A stretch of 64,000 nt of DNA from NCBI RefSeq assembly GCF_003597395.2, contig NC_133774.1:36835616-36899615 (forward strand). Direction: 5' to 3'. The DNA is from Chelonoidis abingdonii (taxonomy: Eukaryota; Chordata; Testudines; Testudinidae). A program made the position numbers and the translations under genes. Below the pieces are notes generated by a model that had not been told where the DNA came from, did not search any database, and saw nothing but the letters and a program-made list of their open reading frames with translations. Of the stretch, positions 12,226-24,184 are shown piece after piece. Each line of letters begins with the position of its first letter. The first letter of the stretch is position 1.

Positions 12226-12619
12226 CATTACTATCTGAGGGAAAGACAGCAGGATTTTCAAAGCCCAAATATTGTGTGCCTAAACCTGTAGTTACATGCA
12301 ACAATATGTCATTCTGAGACAATCTAACAGAGTGTACTGTTAACGGAGTATCAGGCACTTTTTTGGCTGATGGCCCTACTGGCCCATTACCAGGTAGTGC
12401 CCCCTCCATCCCACATGGATGATCCAGAGATCATCTTAGGAGCTGCACGAGCTTAAACAACACTTAACCTAGTGGTTCACAGACTTTTAATGGGACACTT
12501 TCCCTCCTATGCTTCGTAAATAAACTAGAAATGTCAGCCTCCCCCTCCATTTCTTTCCCTCCATCCCCCCTCTGATGTGTTTTATCTTCTCTCCTCTGCA
12601 TGCTCTTGGACTAGCTTAG
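12226..12619. other. No recognised gene; possible hAT end
   Basis: A TAGTGGTTCACAGACTTTT sequence near 12471 resembles a hAT-type left end, but I see no matching right end. The rest is unrecognised. Confidence 0.4.
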
Positions 12620-13906
12620 TGTAAGCAGGGGAATGGTCCCACTATTGTGGGGAACTTTCCTGGCTTCTGCACTACCCCGGTGAAGTGGGCTGGTGAAAGG
12701 ATCTGCGTCCTCGCTCCCACTTCCTTTACCCAGAGGTCTCCCTGCCCTTGAGGGCTCCCTTTCCACTCTCCTGTCTGGCAGAGTCCTCGTAGCCCCAACA
12801 AGGCTGGGCCCAGGATTCCTGGGGGGGCTCAACCCCCAACGTTGCTGTGGTCACCCAGGACAGGGGCTAGGGTGTCCCCACTCTGGGGTACTCTCTTTGC
12901 ACTGTGCACCTCCCTGACCCACTGATCACATCATACAATTTAAAGCAAACACAAGTTATTTAATTAACAATTAATTTTAAAAAAGAATAAGGAAAAATGG
13001 GAAAGGTTAAAGGAAAACACATCACCCCGCTCTGTGGCAGGGATCGTTACAAACAGTGTCTCTGGACATCAGGGAACTTCACAGTCTGTTCCTTGTAGGT
13101 CCCAGGCCTCCTTCTCAGGCCCTGACTGTGCTGCAGGGACACTGCGGGTCAGACAATTGCTCTGGTGGTGGCCACACTCTCTCAGGCTCTGGGTGGCAGG
13201 GACCCTTCTCCCCAGTGTCACCCTTGCTCTGTCAGGGTTATGATCCCCCTCCAAGTCTGGCCTGCAGAGCCTCTTGGCTGAGGTGTCTCCCTGTGCTGGG
13301 CCCACTGCCCAGGGTCCCCTTCGCTTTCCCCAGCTGCTCACCGCACCCAGCTCCGGACTGCTCCAGCCCCAGCTCCACTCTGCCTCAGCACGGCTGCTGC
13401 TGCTGCTCTGCCTTCAGCTCCCTGGGCTGCTTCTCTGGCCTCTCTGGCTCCAGTTGCTACAGCTCTGCTCCCAGGGCAGGTCTGCCCTGCAGACTGCTTC
13501 TGCGAATCTCTCTCAGCACCTGCTTCCTGGGCTGCATGTCTGGCCCCTCTGGCTCTGGTTGCTGCAGGTCTGCTCTCTCTGGGCTGTGCTCTGGCTTTTT
13601 GGGCTGCAGCTCTGCTCCCAGCAACTTAGCTTGGGCCCCTGCTCTCTCCTTAGCTCGGCCCCACTCCGTCTGACCCAGGCAATTCCAGCTCACACGGTGG
13701 ACGGGACCCACCCTAGCCTTCTGTCTCCTTGATAGCCTGCCCAGCCTGCTCCAGGCTGACTTGGAGCATTGGCCTCTAGCCATTGTTCCTGGGGACCGTC
13801 AGTCTCAGGGTCCTGATTTGCCATCGATCCCTCCCCTTTTAGTGCTGGGAGCTAGCAACCAAACACTCCCACTGAATGTTAGTAAGGGGATAACAGTCCC
13901 CTTACA
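12620..13906. mobile_element. Solo-LTR-like element, 1287 bp
   Basis: It starts TGTAAG (12620) and ends CTTACA (13906), a perfect 6-bp inverted terminal repeat of TG...CA type. It is flanked by TTAG on both sides (12616-12619 and 13907-13910), a 4-bp target duplication. It is GC-rich, with imperfect internal repeats at about 13420-13620 (GGGCTGC, TCTGGCC, CTCTGGCTC). There is no internal retroelement coding region. Large open frames at 13056-13673 and 13274-13732 are low-complexity by-products. Strand is not settled because no clear TATA/polyA pair is seen. Gypsy-like and retrovirus-like LTRs cannot be told apart here. Confidence 0.78.
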
Positions 13907-13947
13907 TTAGTACCCACCTACCCTGGAGCACCCGCAACAGGAGGTAG

Positions 13948-14177
13948 AATCATAGAATATTAGGGTTGGAAGAGACCTCAGGAGGTCATCTAGTCCAATC
14001 CCCTGCTCAAAGCAGGACCAACACCAACTAAATCATCTCAGCCAGGGCTTTGTTGAGCTGGGCCTTAAAAACCTCTAAGGATGGAGTTTCCACCACTCCC
14101 TAGGTAACCCATTCCAGTGCTTCACCACCCTCCTAGTGAAATAATGTTTTCTAATATCCAACCTAGACCTCCCCCAT
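13948..14177 (-). mobile_element. CR1 LINE 3' end
   Basis: The plus strand reads AGAATCATAGAATATTAGGG, then GGAAGAGACCTCAGGAGGTC, TCTAGTCCAATCCCCTGC and AAAGCAGGACCAACACC. This is the reverse complement of the well-known amniote CR1 3' end, ending in the ATTCTATGATTCT terminus on the minus strand. Severely 5'-truncated, with no protein-coding remnant. Confidence 0.93.
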
Positions 14178-14461
14178 GACAGCGTTGGGGTAGCCTCTGG
14201 GACTTTGTCCACTCGGTTCCCAAGAACTTAGCTCAACTCCAAACTCATCACTGAGGTTTCTTTGGCATACAATCAAACTACATTTGAACTGATCAAGCTC
14301 AAGTGTAGTGGTGCATATAGGGTGTACCAGACATCCAAAGTTACCCAGCAAACCTCTTTCTTTATATACCTTTATACATTACATTGCCTTACATGTTTTA
14401 GGACTGGCTTGGTTATTCTGAAGAACCCAATTCCTGTACCATATGCTCTGTGTCGCTACAC
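14178..14461 (+). repeat. Dispersed repeat copy A, left part
   Basis: This aligns with 19461 to about 19790. The shared core is CATACAATCAAACTACA (or ATACAATCAAACTACAC), then GACTGGCTTGGTTA and CCAATTCCTGTAC. The copy continues after the LTR at 15600. The family is not identified. Confidence 0.7.
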
Positions 14462-15599
14462 CGCATATTCTTCATAGAAATATTGTTATGATATAAATAT
14501 AGCATAAGTAAGATATGTTTGATGCAAGATGGGTCATATAAGGTATCATTGGAAAGGTTATGTTTTACTGAATATGATTATCCTATTTGTATACATGTAT
14601 CATTTATGTATCTGAAGTTAGGAATAGTGACTATGTAACAATTACAACTGTGGTTACACCTGGGAAGCACCCACTAGACAGTACGCAATCAGCCTGGATG
14701 AGCCATTAGGAAAGACAATAGGTCTATGAAGATGTTGATCTCTTGTTTTCATGGAGTTCCTTCCTGTGGTCATTACAAATAAGCCTTGTCTCATAGTTGC
14801 TTTAATACTGTAAGGTCATGTGATAATGTCACCTAGTACAGAGTACCATCTCGGACACTGATGGTATTTTTCCACTGGAAACAAAGAATTCCCACCTTAT
14901 GTAAATCCTATTTAAGGCTGGGAAGTGAGTCAGTCAAGGCTTTTCTCTATTGCCTCCCTGCCTAAGAAGGAAAACTGCTGAAAGCACCTGAAGAAACAAA
15001 GGAACAAAACTGTGGAAAGGAAAGGGCTAAGTCCAGGCTGAGACAGGGGTCTAGCCTGTGAAGAGAAATTAGTGGAACTTTAAGCTGCAGAAACTCTGCA
15101 ACCTGCCTAAAACAACATTTAGGGTGAGAAATTACTTTTTTTAACCTGTTTCTTTAGTAAATTAAGCTTAGGTTGTGTGTTTGTTTTATTTGCTCAGTAA
15201 TCTGCTTTGTTTTGTTTGTTATCCATTATAATCACTTAAAATTTACCTTTTGTAGTTAATAAACTTGTTTTTGTTTATTCCAAAACCCAGTTGGTGCAAT
15301 TCATATCTGGGGGATGGTACAGATCTCTCTATACAGCATAAGACTATATTATTTTGGGTTTACTCCCCAAAAGAGATATGCACATGAGCTCTGGATAAAT
15401 CCCCAAGATGAATCCTCCCACACAGAGCTGATTTCAGTCTGTATCTGCAGCTGGGTGTGGCCTTACTTGTGCATATGCTAGAGAAGGCTTGAGGCACAAC
15501 AAGGACAGGGGGAGGAAGCCTAGGCTAGTGGAACGGGTGGGCTCAGTGGGACCCCAGCACATCAGGTGACACCCTGAATAGGGGATTCAACCCATCACA
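14462..15599 (+). mobile_element. Solo-LTR-like element, 1.1 kb, nested
   Basis: This segment splits a repeat that is continuous at 19461-19978, which shows it was inserted. Its right end is CCCATCACA. The flanks TACAC (14457-14461) and TGCAC (15600-15604) make an imperfect 5-bp target duplication. A TATTTAAG box-like sequence at 14909-14916 and AATAAA at 15258-15263 lie about 350 bp apart, as in a plus-strand LTR. It is homologous, in opposite orientation, to 18346-19455 (shared AAAGGTTATG, TATCATTTATG, GAAGTTAGGAAT-like blocks). The exact left edge is uncertain by about 20 bp. Confidence 0.72.
15258..15263 (+). promoter_or_regulatory. AATAAA polyadenylation signal in LTR
   Basis: AATAAA sits about 350 bp downstream of a TATTTAAG element in the same LTR, the order expected for U3/R/U5. 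Confidence 0.5.
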
Positions 15600-15797
15600 T
15601 GCACGCCTTACTCTTTATCTCATTTTACATTCCAGGCTTGTCTTATTCATTGTTAATGGTGTCCAAGATGTTCCCCTTATTTTAGCTAGTACCAACATTC
15701 TGTTTCTTGCCTGCTGATTTATTTACCTCCCTAATCATCTCCCTCAAGAAATGAGGCCCCACCCATGTCAAATTACTCATGTCAAGCCAGGCCTACA
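15600..15797 (+). repeat. Dispersed repeat copy A, right part
   Basis: Continues copy A after the LTR. TACTCTTTATCTC, CATTCCAGGCTTGTCTTATTC and GTCAAGCCAGGCCTACA match 19790-19978. Confidence 0.7.
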
Positions 15798-16589
15798 TTC
15801 CACTGGTTTTCTTTTTTTTTATATTAGCATTTGTTTCATTTTTTAAGTTCACTACCCAGCAACACATTCCCAAGACTGGTAACTGTGATCATTTGAACCA
15901 CCATTGATATCGGGCTCAAAGTACAAACCAGACAGTGCAAGCTCACCTCCTCCAGTAGAGTTCACCAGGGTGTAATCCCACATTATAAACTTGCTCTGCC
16001 TTTAAAGCATCCTTCTGTAATTTGCTTTCATTATAGTATAAAAAACTTGTACAAAAGATAAAAAAAATCTTTCCATTTATTACCACAGGAGATTTGGGTG
16101 TGAAACAGAACAGAGGCCAATTAAAATAGCATTCCCTGGGTCTGTACCAGAAGTGGCCCTCTTTAGCCACCACATAAAATTTATCACCAGCATAGGCAGT
16201 TTTTACTTTACCAACCTCTCAACATCTCAGCCGTACTGTGAAATTTGGAGACTGTTCCCCCAGAGTGAATCCACATGCCAGCAATTCTGTTTGTAAGACA
16301 TTACACCTGCACATGCAAATATCCTCCAGATGCAAACAGCAGTACAAGCCTGGCACTTTTCAGACCTTGCATTGTCTTACAACAGTATTTGAGGAGGGAA
16401 AACAAACTTCTTCCTCAATGTACATGTTACAGTGATTTCACATTTAACTTCATGGTATTGGGCCTTTGTTAATTTTCTTACCCTGCACCAGCTTGTGTCA
16501 CCTCTTGTGCCAAATTTTTAGATTTTCTGTCGAGATAAAAGAGTGCATTTTTCTTTTGCTTCCATAGCATTTAAGGCTGCTTTCACTTT
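15798..16589. other. No recognised feature
   Basis: AT-rich. Short open frames have no recognisable domain. Confidence 0.5.
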
Positions 16590-16597
16590 GTATAGCA

Positions 16598-17518
16598 CAG
16601 TGGTTCTCAACCTGTTTATTATTGCAGGCTGAGAACCACTGCATGTCCCCCTTAACCCTGCCACAATCCCTGTGGGGCTAAAGCAGAACTCTGGGTGCTG
16701 GGTCGGGCAGCCGAGACCCAGAACCCCACATGGGACTGGGCAGCTGAACCCTGGGCCCTGCAGCAGGGCCAGACACCGGACTCCCATGTGGAGCTGGGCA
16801 CCTGGAATGTGTGTGGGGCTGGACCCGGACCCTGCAGCGTGGGGCCAGGCAGCTGGAGTCTGAGACCCCACTATGCAGGGTTAGGGGGCCAGCCAGAAAC
16901 TGGGAACCCGAGATGTGGGGCCGGATGAGGGGAATAGATCCGGACCCTGCAGCACAGGGCTGGATGGCTGTACCATGGGACCGCCACCCCCATGTGGGGC
17001 CTGGCGGCCAGGCCAGGTGACTAGCAGCTGGAGCCTAACCCTGGAACCCTGCTGCATGGGGGCTGGGCAGCCTGACCCGGACAGCAGCTGGACCAGGACC
17101 TTACATTACAGGGCCAGGCGGCCGGACCGCAGGACCCCACTGCGCAGGGCCAGGCGGGCCACATCTGGACCTGGACCCTCCACCCCCAACAATGGGGGCT
17201 GAGTAGTTGGAACTGACCCCTGAGCTGAACCCCTGGGGGTGCTGCAGTATCCCAGCAAAACTTTAAATCCCAGTGCTCCCCCCCACCAACCTACCCACAG
17301 ACCCATTCTCTCCTGCCCCCTGAAGTACTCACCAGCCCCCTGATGGGAGCAGTGCTCCTGAAGGCTGCCTTACTCTCTCTCTCTCTCTCTTTCCTCCCCT
17401 CGTACAGTCCTGCCCCTGCCAGACCAGCAAATTTTGATTTTTTTTTTTTAAATCACACAGTTGCAGCCCAGCTGTGTGCTAACTGGGCCACATGTGGCCC
17501 ACAGGCTGAGAACCGCTG
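16598..17518. mobile_element. hAT-type non-autonomous element, 921 bp
   Basis: It begins CAGTGGTTCTCAACCTG and ends CAGGCTGAGAACCGCTG, the CAGNGGTTCTCAACC-type hAT terminus in inverted pairing. The flanks GTATAGCA (16590-16597) and ATAGAGCA (17519-17526) match at 6 of 8 positions, the size of a hAT target duplication. The interior is GC-rich with degenerate subrepeats (GGACCCTGCAGC, GGGGCCAGGC). No transposase. The first 44 bp already form a complete hairpin, because CAGGCTGAGAACCACTG recurs at 16625-16641. Confidence 0.82.
17373..17391. repeat. (CT)n microsatellite
   Basis: Simple dinucleotide run inside the hAT-type element. Confidence 0.9.
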
Positions 17519-17526
17519 ATAGAGCA

Positions 17527-18340
17527 TGTACTGCCCACCTACTACACATATTGTTATTATTAGAACACCTGTTAAATAGGTGTTTTGTTAAATTTTGTGG
17601 TCCCTAGCTATGCTGTAAGCAATTTAGTAAGAGAGACCAAATAAATCTTTTAATTTTGCTTTGGCTTAGCCTTGTCAGCTGAGCCTTTGAACTTTCTTCT
17701 TTTTTTAAATGGTTTTACATGCCTGACATTTTCCTTTTGCAAATTGCAAATTATAAGCAAATACCATTTAATTTTCTTAAATATAAAAATTGCAGTTTAA
17801 AACTGAACAATTTTTAAAAAAAACACAGGTGAGAACTTTTTGGCTTGCGCCTCAATAACTGCTGTCTTTAACTCCCTTATTTTAATTCTGTGGCTCAGCT
17901 AGCTGAAGCTTTAGTAAGCTGATTGTTACACTGAAATTTGTGACAGACAGTATTTTTTTTTTTTAACTTACTAGGTGTTCCCTTCCCACCCCATTTTTTT
18001 TTGAAACACAACTGTACCCAGGTTACACCCCTGTAGTATATTCAGAAGCAGTTAATCCATATTGGAAATTTCAGTGGCATCCAAAGGATCTTTGCTGTGT
18101 TCTTCCAGGCATTCTCCCCCTACCCCATAATACTCTCTGGAGTTCCTTTTTCACCTATCTCCCCCTAATACTTCACTTAGGAGTCCAGAGGATTCATCCT
18201 TATATTTAACCCACTTCTCCTGTATGGTACCAACTTATTCTTATTTAAACCCTTAAATCCTTCCAGTGCCATTCCCTTAATGCTAGGTGGTGACTCTTAC
18301 ACTACGAACTGTTTATGTTACCTGCTCCAGACTAGAGGAT
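17527..18340. other. No recognised feature
   Basis: AT-rich with several T- and A-runs. Nothing recognised. Confidence 0.5.
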
Positions 18341-18642
18341 CTGAGTGTGATGGGATCCCCAGGGTGCAGCCTGGGACTTTGGGACCACTGTGCCCCCTTA
18401 ACTCTCTTCAGCCTGTGCTGTCTTTAACAATGCCTTGCTTGTGACCAGCAGCAAACTTATCAAGGTGTTGTTATCACTCAGTACAACCACATGTGGAGAC
18501 CCCACACCCAACTAGATTGCAGGAATGCTCCCAGAGCCACTCAGGAATCACACAGGGAAAGGCATCAGCCAAATCCCCCCAGCTCCCAGCACTGTACCCC
18601 ATGAATATGCCATCTTGCACTGCTCAAGATGTGCAGTGCAAA

Positions 18643-18648
18643 TTTATT
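18643..18648 (-). promoter_or_regulatory. AATAAA polyadenylation signal in LTR
   Basis: The minus-strand AATAAA lies about 400 bp downstream of the TATAAAA at 19045-19051. Confidence 0.5.
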
Positions 18649-19044
18649 CATTGGTTCACCACTTCATCAATGGAAAGTGGATATACACCAGCCTTTGCAA
18701 ACCTGGGCAGTTTTGCCACACACTTCAGACAAACTCACTGGTAAAAGAAGCTTATTGGCTACAAAAGATAGATTTTTAAGTGACTATAAGTGACAGGCAA
18801 AAAAGTCAGAGCTGGTTACCAAAGTAAAATAAAAGCATGCAGTCTGAACTTTCAACACTATTAGAGTTGGCAACAGCTAGATTAAGCAATTTTTTTCACC
18901 CCACTGGGTATTGCAGTTCATATTACACAGATTTCACCCTTGAAATCTGGGGCAGTCCCTCAGTTGGAGTCTTCATAGTCTCCTTGTTGCTTGCCACATA
19001 AGTGGGTGAAGGAGAAGGGCCCAGGCTGGGCCCTCTGTTTTCAG

Positions 19045-19051
19045 TTTTATA
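19045..19051 (-). promoter_or_regulatory. TATAAAA box in LTR
   Basis: TATAAAA on the minus strand, about 400 bp inside the LTR's 5' edge: a plausible U3 core promoter. Confidence 0.5.
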
Positions 19052-19460
19052 CCTTCAGTCCATGTGCTTGGAAAACACAAGTCCAGGCATGTTTGGGTGG
19101 GCATTGCTGAGTCACCAGGCAAGGTTGAGCAATTCCTTTGATGTGGCCTCATCCAGGTGAGTCATTGCATGTAGCTCCCTTGCTGGACAATGGTTGTTGA
19201 TGGGCTGATTGACACCCCCCCCAGGTGTTGGTTACCTTCCTTGCTATTGCTTCTGGGGAACTAATATGTGGCTGATTCCCCAACTTACAGCATGTTTTAG
19301 TGACCACCATAGAACACAATTCTCATAACTTCATATGCATTAATGATATACATATATGATAGAGAAAATACTTTCAGCAGATCATAACCTTTTCCTTAGT
19401 ACCTTACAAGGCATGCTTTATATGTAAGATCACAACCAAGGTATGGAATGTCACACTGAG

Positions 19461-19978
19461 TCACGGCACCAGTATGCTGGGGTAGGCTCAAGACCTTTTC
19501 CACTCAGGAGTCTGTTGCAGTGAATTCTGAAAACTTATGCACTCAGTAGCCTCCCAGACCTAATCATTGAGGTGTCTTTATTAATATACAATCAAACTAC
19601 ACTTGAGTTAATCAGGCTAAGCATAGGGGGTAAGTACAGGGCATACTACACCTTCAAAAGTTACAAAACAAACTTCTTTCACACTCGCACATTATACTGC
19701 ATTTACTATACCTTGCATTACACGTTTTGGGACTGGCTTGGTTACTTTGTAGGAACCAATTCCTGTACAGTGTTCTCTGTCCATGCACAATTTACTCTTT
19801 TCCTCGTTTATATTCCAGGCTTATTTTATCCATTGTTATCTTAACATCATTTCCAATGGACACCTTTTATCTTAGCTACTACAGATATTCTGTGTCCAGC
19901 CTCCTGATTTATTTAATCCTGTCTCCCAAAATATATCGCTGCACCCATGGCCAATTATTTATGTGAAGCCAGGCCTAC
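19461..19978 (+). repeat. Dispersed repeat copy B
   Basis: Uninterrupted counterpart of copy A (14178-14461 plus 15600-15797), in the same orientation about 5 kb away. It abuts the LTR at 18346-19455. Open frames at 19572-19966 have no recognisable domain. The family is unidentified. Confidence 0.7.
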
Positions 19979-20088
19979 AGAATGATCAATAACAAAGTTT
20001 GGCAAGAATGCTTATGTAGGAAGAATGAATCCCACCAAATGCTAGAGCCAACACAATGAAGTAATGGGTCTTATCTGTCTCTGTTTTG

Positions 20089-21085
20089 ATACAAAACTAC
20101 TCAAGATAGTTAAGTCCCAGGCAGACTGAAGAGCTACAAAAGAGCTCTCAAAACTAGGTAACTGGGCAACAAAATGGCAGATGAAATTTAGTGTTGATAA
20201 ATGCAAAATAGTGCACATTGGAAAACAATCCCAACTATACCTATAAAATGATGGCATCTAAATTAGTTGTTACCACTCAAAAAAGAGATCTTGGCGTCAT
20301 TGTGGATAGCTCTCTGAAAACAGCCACTGAATATGCAGTGGCAGTCAAAAATTTGAACAGAATGTTGTGAATCATTATGAAAGGGATAGATAATAAGACA
20401 GAAAATATCATATTGCCTCTATATAAATCCATGGTATGCCCACATCTTGAATATTGCGTGCAGATGTGGTCGCCCCATCTCAAAAAAGATGCATTGGAAT
20501 TGGAAAAGCTTCAGAAAAGGGCAACAAAAATGTTTAGGGGTATGGAACGGCTTCCGTATGAGGAGAGATTAATAAGACTGGGATTTTTCAGCTTGGAAAA
20601 GAGATGACTAAGGGAGGATATGATTGAGGTCTATAAAATCATGACTGGTGTGGAGAAAGTAAAGAAGGAATTGCTATTTACTCCTTGTGATCACACAAGA
20701 ACTAGGCGTCATCAAATGAAATTAATAGGCAGCAGGTTTAAAACAAAGAAAAGGAAGTATTTCTTAACACAACGCACAGTCAGCCTGTTGAACTGTTTGC
20801 CAGAGGATGTTGTGAAGGCCAGTACTATAACAGGGTTCAAAAAAGAACTAGATAAATTCAGGAAGGATATGTCTATCAATGGCTATTAGCCAGGATGGGC
20901 AGGGATGGTGTCCCTCTCCTCTGTTTGCCAGAAGCTGGGAATGAGCATCAGGGAAAGGATCACTTGATGATTACTTGTTCATTCCCTCTGGGGTGCCTGG
21001 TATTGGCCACTGTCGGAATACAAGATACTGAGCTAGATCGACCTTTGGTCTGACCAAGTAAGGCCATTCTTATGCTCTAATGCTA
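20089..21085 (+). mobile_element. CR1 LINE 3' part, C-terminal coding remnant and UTR
   Basis: 5'-truncated CR1. A reading frame from about 20089 shows WQMKF-like sequence (KWQMKFSVDKCK), with stops. The plus-strand frames 20377-20607 and 20620-20889 give [49 protein letters not shown] and a protein end at SINGY followed by a stop at 20887. The two open pieces are separated by one stop and are otherwise in register. The 3' UTR from 20890 carries the GTATTGGCCACTGTCGGA and CTAGATCGACCTTTGGTCTG blocks also seen, antisense, at 30064-30250. This is one of the better preserved coding remnants in the window, but it lacks the RT active-site region. Confidence 0.92.
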
Positions 21086-23069
21086 TAGAACACTTTAAGA
21101 GAAAAACTCAAATCAAAATGGATCCAGAAAATGACCATGACAAAACTGGGTTTTGCATAGTCACCGATTCCCATTGCAATTTGATGCATACGTATCTGAT
21201 TTATATCAATTTATTCACAAATACCAGAATTGGATGCTGATGTGTTAAAAAGACTAAACAAGCAGTATTCTGGGTGTACCACTTGCATTTTGAAGAATTT
21301 TGGTGTTAGCCTTTTCACCTATGCAGCAAGTCACAACCTTTTGTTTTAGGGCCAACTCTGCTTTATCAGCATGTACACCTTGCAGGTGCATACTGGTGAC
21401 TGGGAAGATTGCACATAAGTCATTTTGGGGCTTTGTAAAGGGACAGAGAGATTTGATGCAACATAGTTGTTTAAACAATGAAAATTTCCTGCTTTGTGAA
21501 CAAAGGGGACTATAGAGAATATAGAATTTTAGTGAATTAAGCAAGAAAGGATGTAAATTATATTAGATATATCATAGCCCCCACCCCAACAAATACAATT
21601 CAAATAATCTAACTACAAAATAGATAACTAAGATCCATCTATATTTCCATAGCAACCTATTCCTGTAGAAAATTTATCACTGTGTTAGGGCTTATTTTAG
21701 ATTTCTTATGTTAAGATACAGTAATATTTGTGCAGTACACCTAAAGATTTCCTGAAAATAAATCAGTTGTCAGTGTGTATTTCTTTCACTATTTACAGCT
21801 TATAATTCCAAAATTCATGAATTTAATTAGGAAAATGGGCACTTAGTTTTGTACAAGTCAAATACCACATTTTAACTGGTTCTAGTTTAATGTAACAACT
21901 TGTATACACAAATCTCAGAGCTGACCTTAAAAAAAAATGCTGTCATTCTTCCTGATGAAATCATTGATTCATTTTTTAAACTATACTAGTAGACAGAAAT
22001 ATCTGCCCTTAACACTGATGCAAGAAGGTCCCTTTTGTACAGACAGAGTGAAGCAACATATGATAAACATATAAGAAATTCACATTAGACCAGATCTCCA
22101 CCATAAAATATGGAGTATTGATTTACTAGCCGAAACCATAAAATTTCAACAGACGTGCTGGGACCAATGGCTTTTGAAATTAGTAGCAAGTGACTTACCT
22201 TTGTGCTGATCAAACACTGATGAGGTACTAAAATCCATTGTGGTCTATCTCATTATTTACTATTAGATCAGGCAAATACTATTTCCATGGTTTCCATGGA
22301 AGAATCCCATATATTACAGTAAACAAAATATGCAATGATAGCTGTCACCAATTTTCTTGTTTGAGAATTCAGTTTGCTTTATGGCTGCAGATTGTTGTCA
22401 AGGCAAAGACGTGGTCACTCACATAATGAGAATGGCATATTCTGTTAGTTATGGACCCTGTTAAAAAGCCGTCTCCAGAAATAGCCTACTTGAGCTTTTA
22501 GGTCTTGAAAAAACACTAGCTTAAGAGGGCAAGCTGTCTATGATCAGGCCTGAGAAAGACATTGCAGATCACCCAGCATCAGCAACAAGAATGCTGGCTT
22601 TAAACAAGCAGAAATCTCAACGAGTGAATGAGGATTCACTTTGGCAAACAGAGCATGTGCAAAACTGCCAATGCAATTTGGATGCTGGATGTACTCATTT
22701 TAGAAGCCAAACGGCATACGCTGTGTTCGCACACAATACTGTCTTAATTGACTATTACATAAATATTGTAGTAGGCATACATTCTGTAGTTTATTAATTA
22801 ATCAGCCACCCACCTATTTAACTGAGTGAGGTTTGAATAGCATGGAGAACATAAATAAAAGGGAGTGACATTTATTGCTGTATTTAATAGATAAGGTTTA
22901 AAAGTTCTATACAACAGTTCTCAGTAACTACAGTCAGTTGCAATAGGAAGCCTTTTTAATGTAAACATGTTTGGTGTGTTTTAGGCAGTGTTTTAATGAG
23001 ATATTCCAATGCAACTTGTAATATACACATTTTATATTTACTCTTCAAGTCCTATGTCCAAGCCAAAGA
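21086..23069. other. No recognised feature
   Basis: AT-rich, apparently unique sequence. No coding or repeat signature recognised. Confidence 0.5.
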
Positions 23070-24184
23070 AGAGGAAGTCCAGTTGTAGGGCTGTTAGTCT
23101 GACATCAGTTCTGGACAAGATAATGGAAAGGCTGATATGGGACTTGATTAGTAAAGAATTTAAATGAGGGTAATATAATTAATACTAATAAACAAAGACT
23201 ATGGAAAGTAGACCCCATCAAACTAATTTGATACTTTCTGTGTTGAGATTACAATGCAAACATGTTGATATAATATATTTAGACTTCTGTAAGACATGTG
23301 ACTTGATACTACACAACGTTTTGATTAAAAATACCTAGATAGATATAAAATTAACATGGCACATATTAAATAGATTAAAATCTGGAAAGGTCTCAAAATG
23401 TAATTGTAAACAGGGAATCATCGTTGAACAATGTTTCTAGTGGAATCCGGCTGGGATTTGTTCTTCGTCTTACATTATTTAACCATTTTATTAATGACTT
23501 GGAAGAAAACACAAAATCATCACTGACAAAAATTTGGGGAAATGGTAAATAATGAAGAGGACAAGTCACTCATTGAGTGTTCTGGATGACTTGGTAAGAT
23601 GGCCGCAAACAAACTATGCCTTTTAATATGGCTAAATATAAAGGTATATATTTAGGTACAAAGAATGTAGGCCCTACTTAGAGGATGGGGGACTCTATCC
23701 TGGGAAGCAGTGACTTAAAAGGTTTGGAGGTTGTGGGGGCTGAAGATGAGCTCCCAGTGTGATTCTTTGGCCAAAGGGGCTAATACGATCTTGGGATGCG
23801 TAAACAAGGGGAATCTCAAGTAGGATTAGAGAGGTTATTTTACCTCTGTATTTGGCATAGGTGCAACCACTGCTGGAATACTGTGTTCGATTCTGGTGTC
23901 CACAATTCAAGAAGGATATTAATAAATTTGAGAGGGTTCAGAGAAGAGCCCTGAGCATATGTAAAGGATTAGAAAACAAGTCTATTACTAAAAGGTTTAA
24001 GGAGTTCAATCTATTTAGCTTAACAAAGAGAAGGTGTGACTTGATTATAGTCTCTAAGTATCTCCATGGGGAACAAATATTTAATAAATATTCTCTAGAA
24101 GAGAAAGGTATAATGGGCTCAAATGGCTGGAAGTTGAAGCTAGACAATTCAGATCGGAAATAAGGCATATATTTTTTAAAAGTG
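23070..24184 (+). mobile_element. CR1 LINE, left part, split by an LTR
   Basis: The degenerate forward reading includes RPVSLTSV-like sequence near 23090, an FNHFINDLEE segment near 23478 and a C-terminal piece at 23861-24163 (LEYCVRFWCPQFKKD, RRALSICKGLENK, FSLTKRRCDLI). Many stops and frameshifts mark an old copy. It continues at 24823 after the inserted LTR. Confidence 0.85.

Larger units (their letters stand above)
18346..19455 (-). mobile_element. Solo-LTR-like element, 1110 bp, with 5-bp target duplication
   Basis: It starts TGTGATGGGATCCCC and ends GGAATGTCACA, with TGTGA/TCACA inverted termini. It is flanked exactly by CTGAG on both sides (18341-18345 and 19456-19460). On the minus strand a TATAAAA box (19045-19051) precedes AATAAA (18643-18648) by about 400 bp, which sets the orientation. 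It is homologous to 14462-15599, which lies on the other strand. No gag, pol or env remnant is present. Open frames at 18493-18779 on the plus strand are antisense to the LTR and meaningless. Confidence 0.87.

Noticed and set aside
13056..13673. 205-codon Ser/Cys/Leu-rich open frame (+)
   Set aside because: It lies inside an LTR-like element with matching ends and target duplication. Alternative frames are equally open, the composition is low-complexity and there is no domain.
16680..17250. GC-rich first exon or promoter
   Set aside because: It lies inside a hAT-type element with its own ends and is made of degenerate subrepeats.
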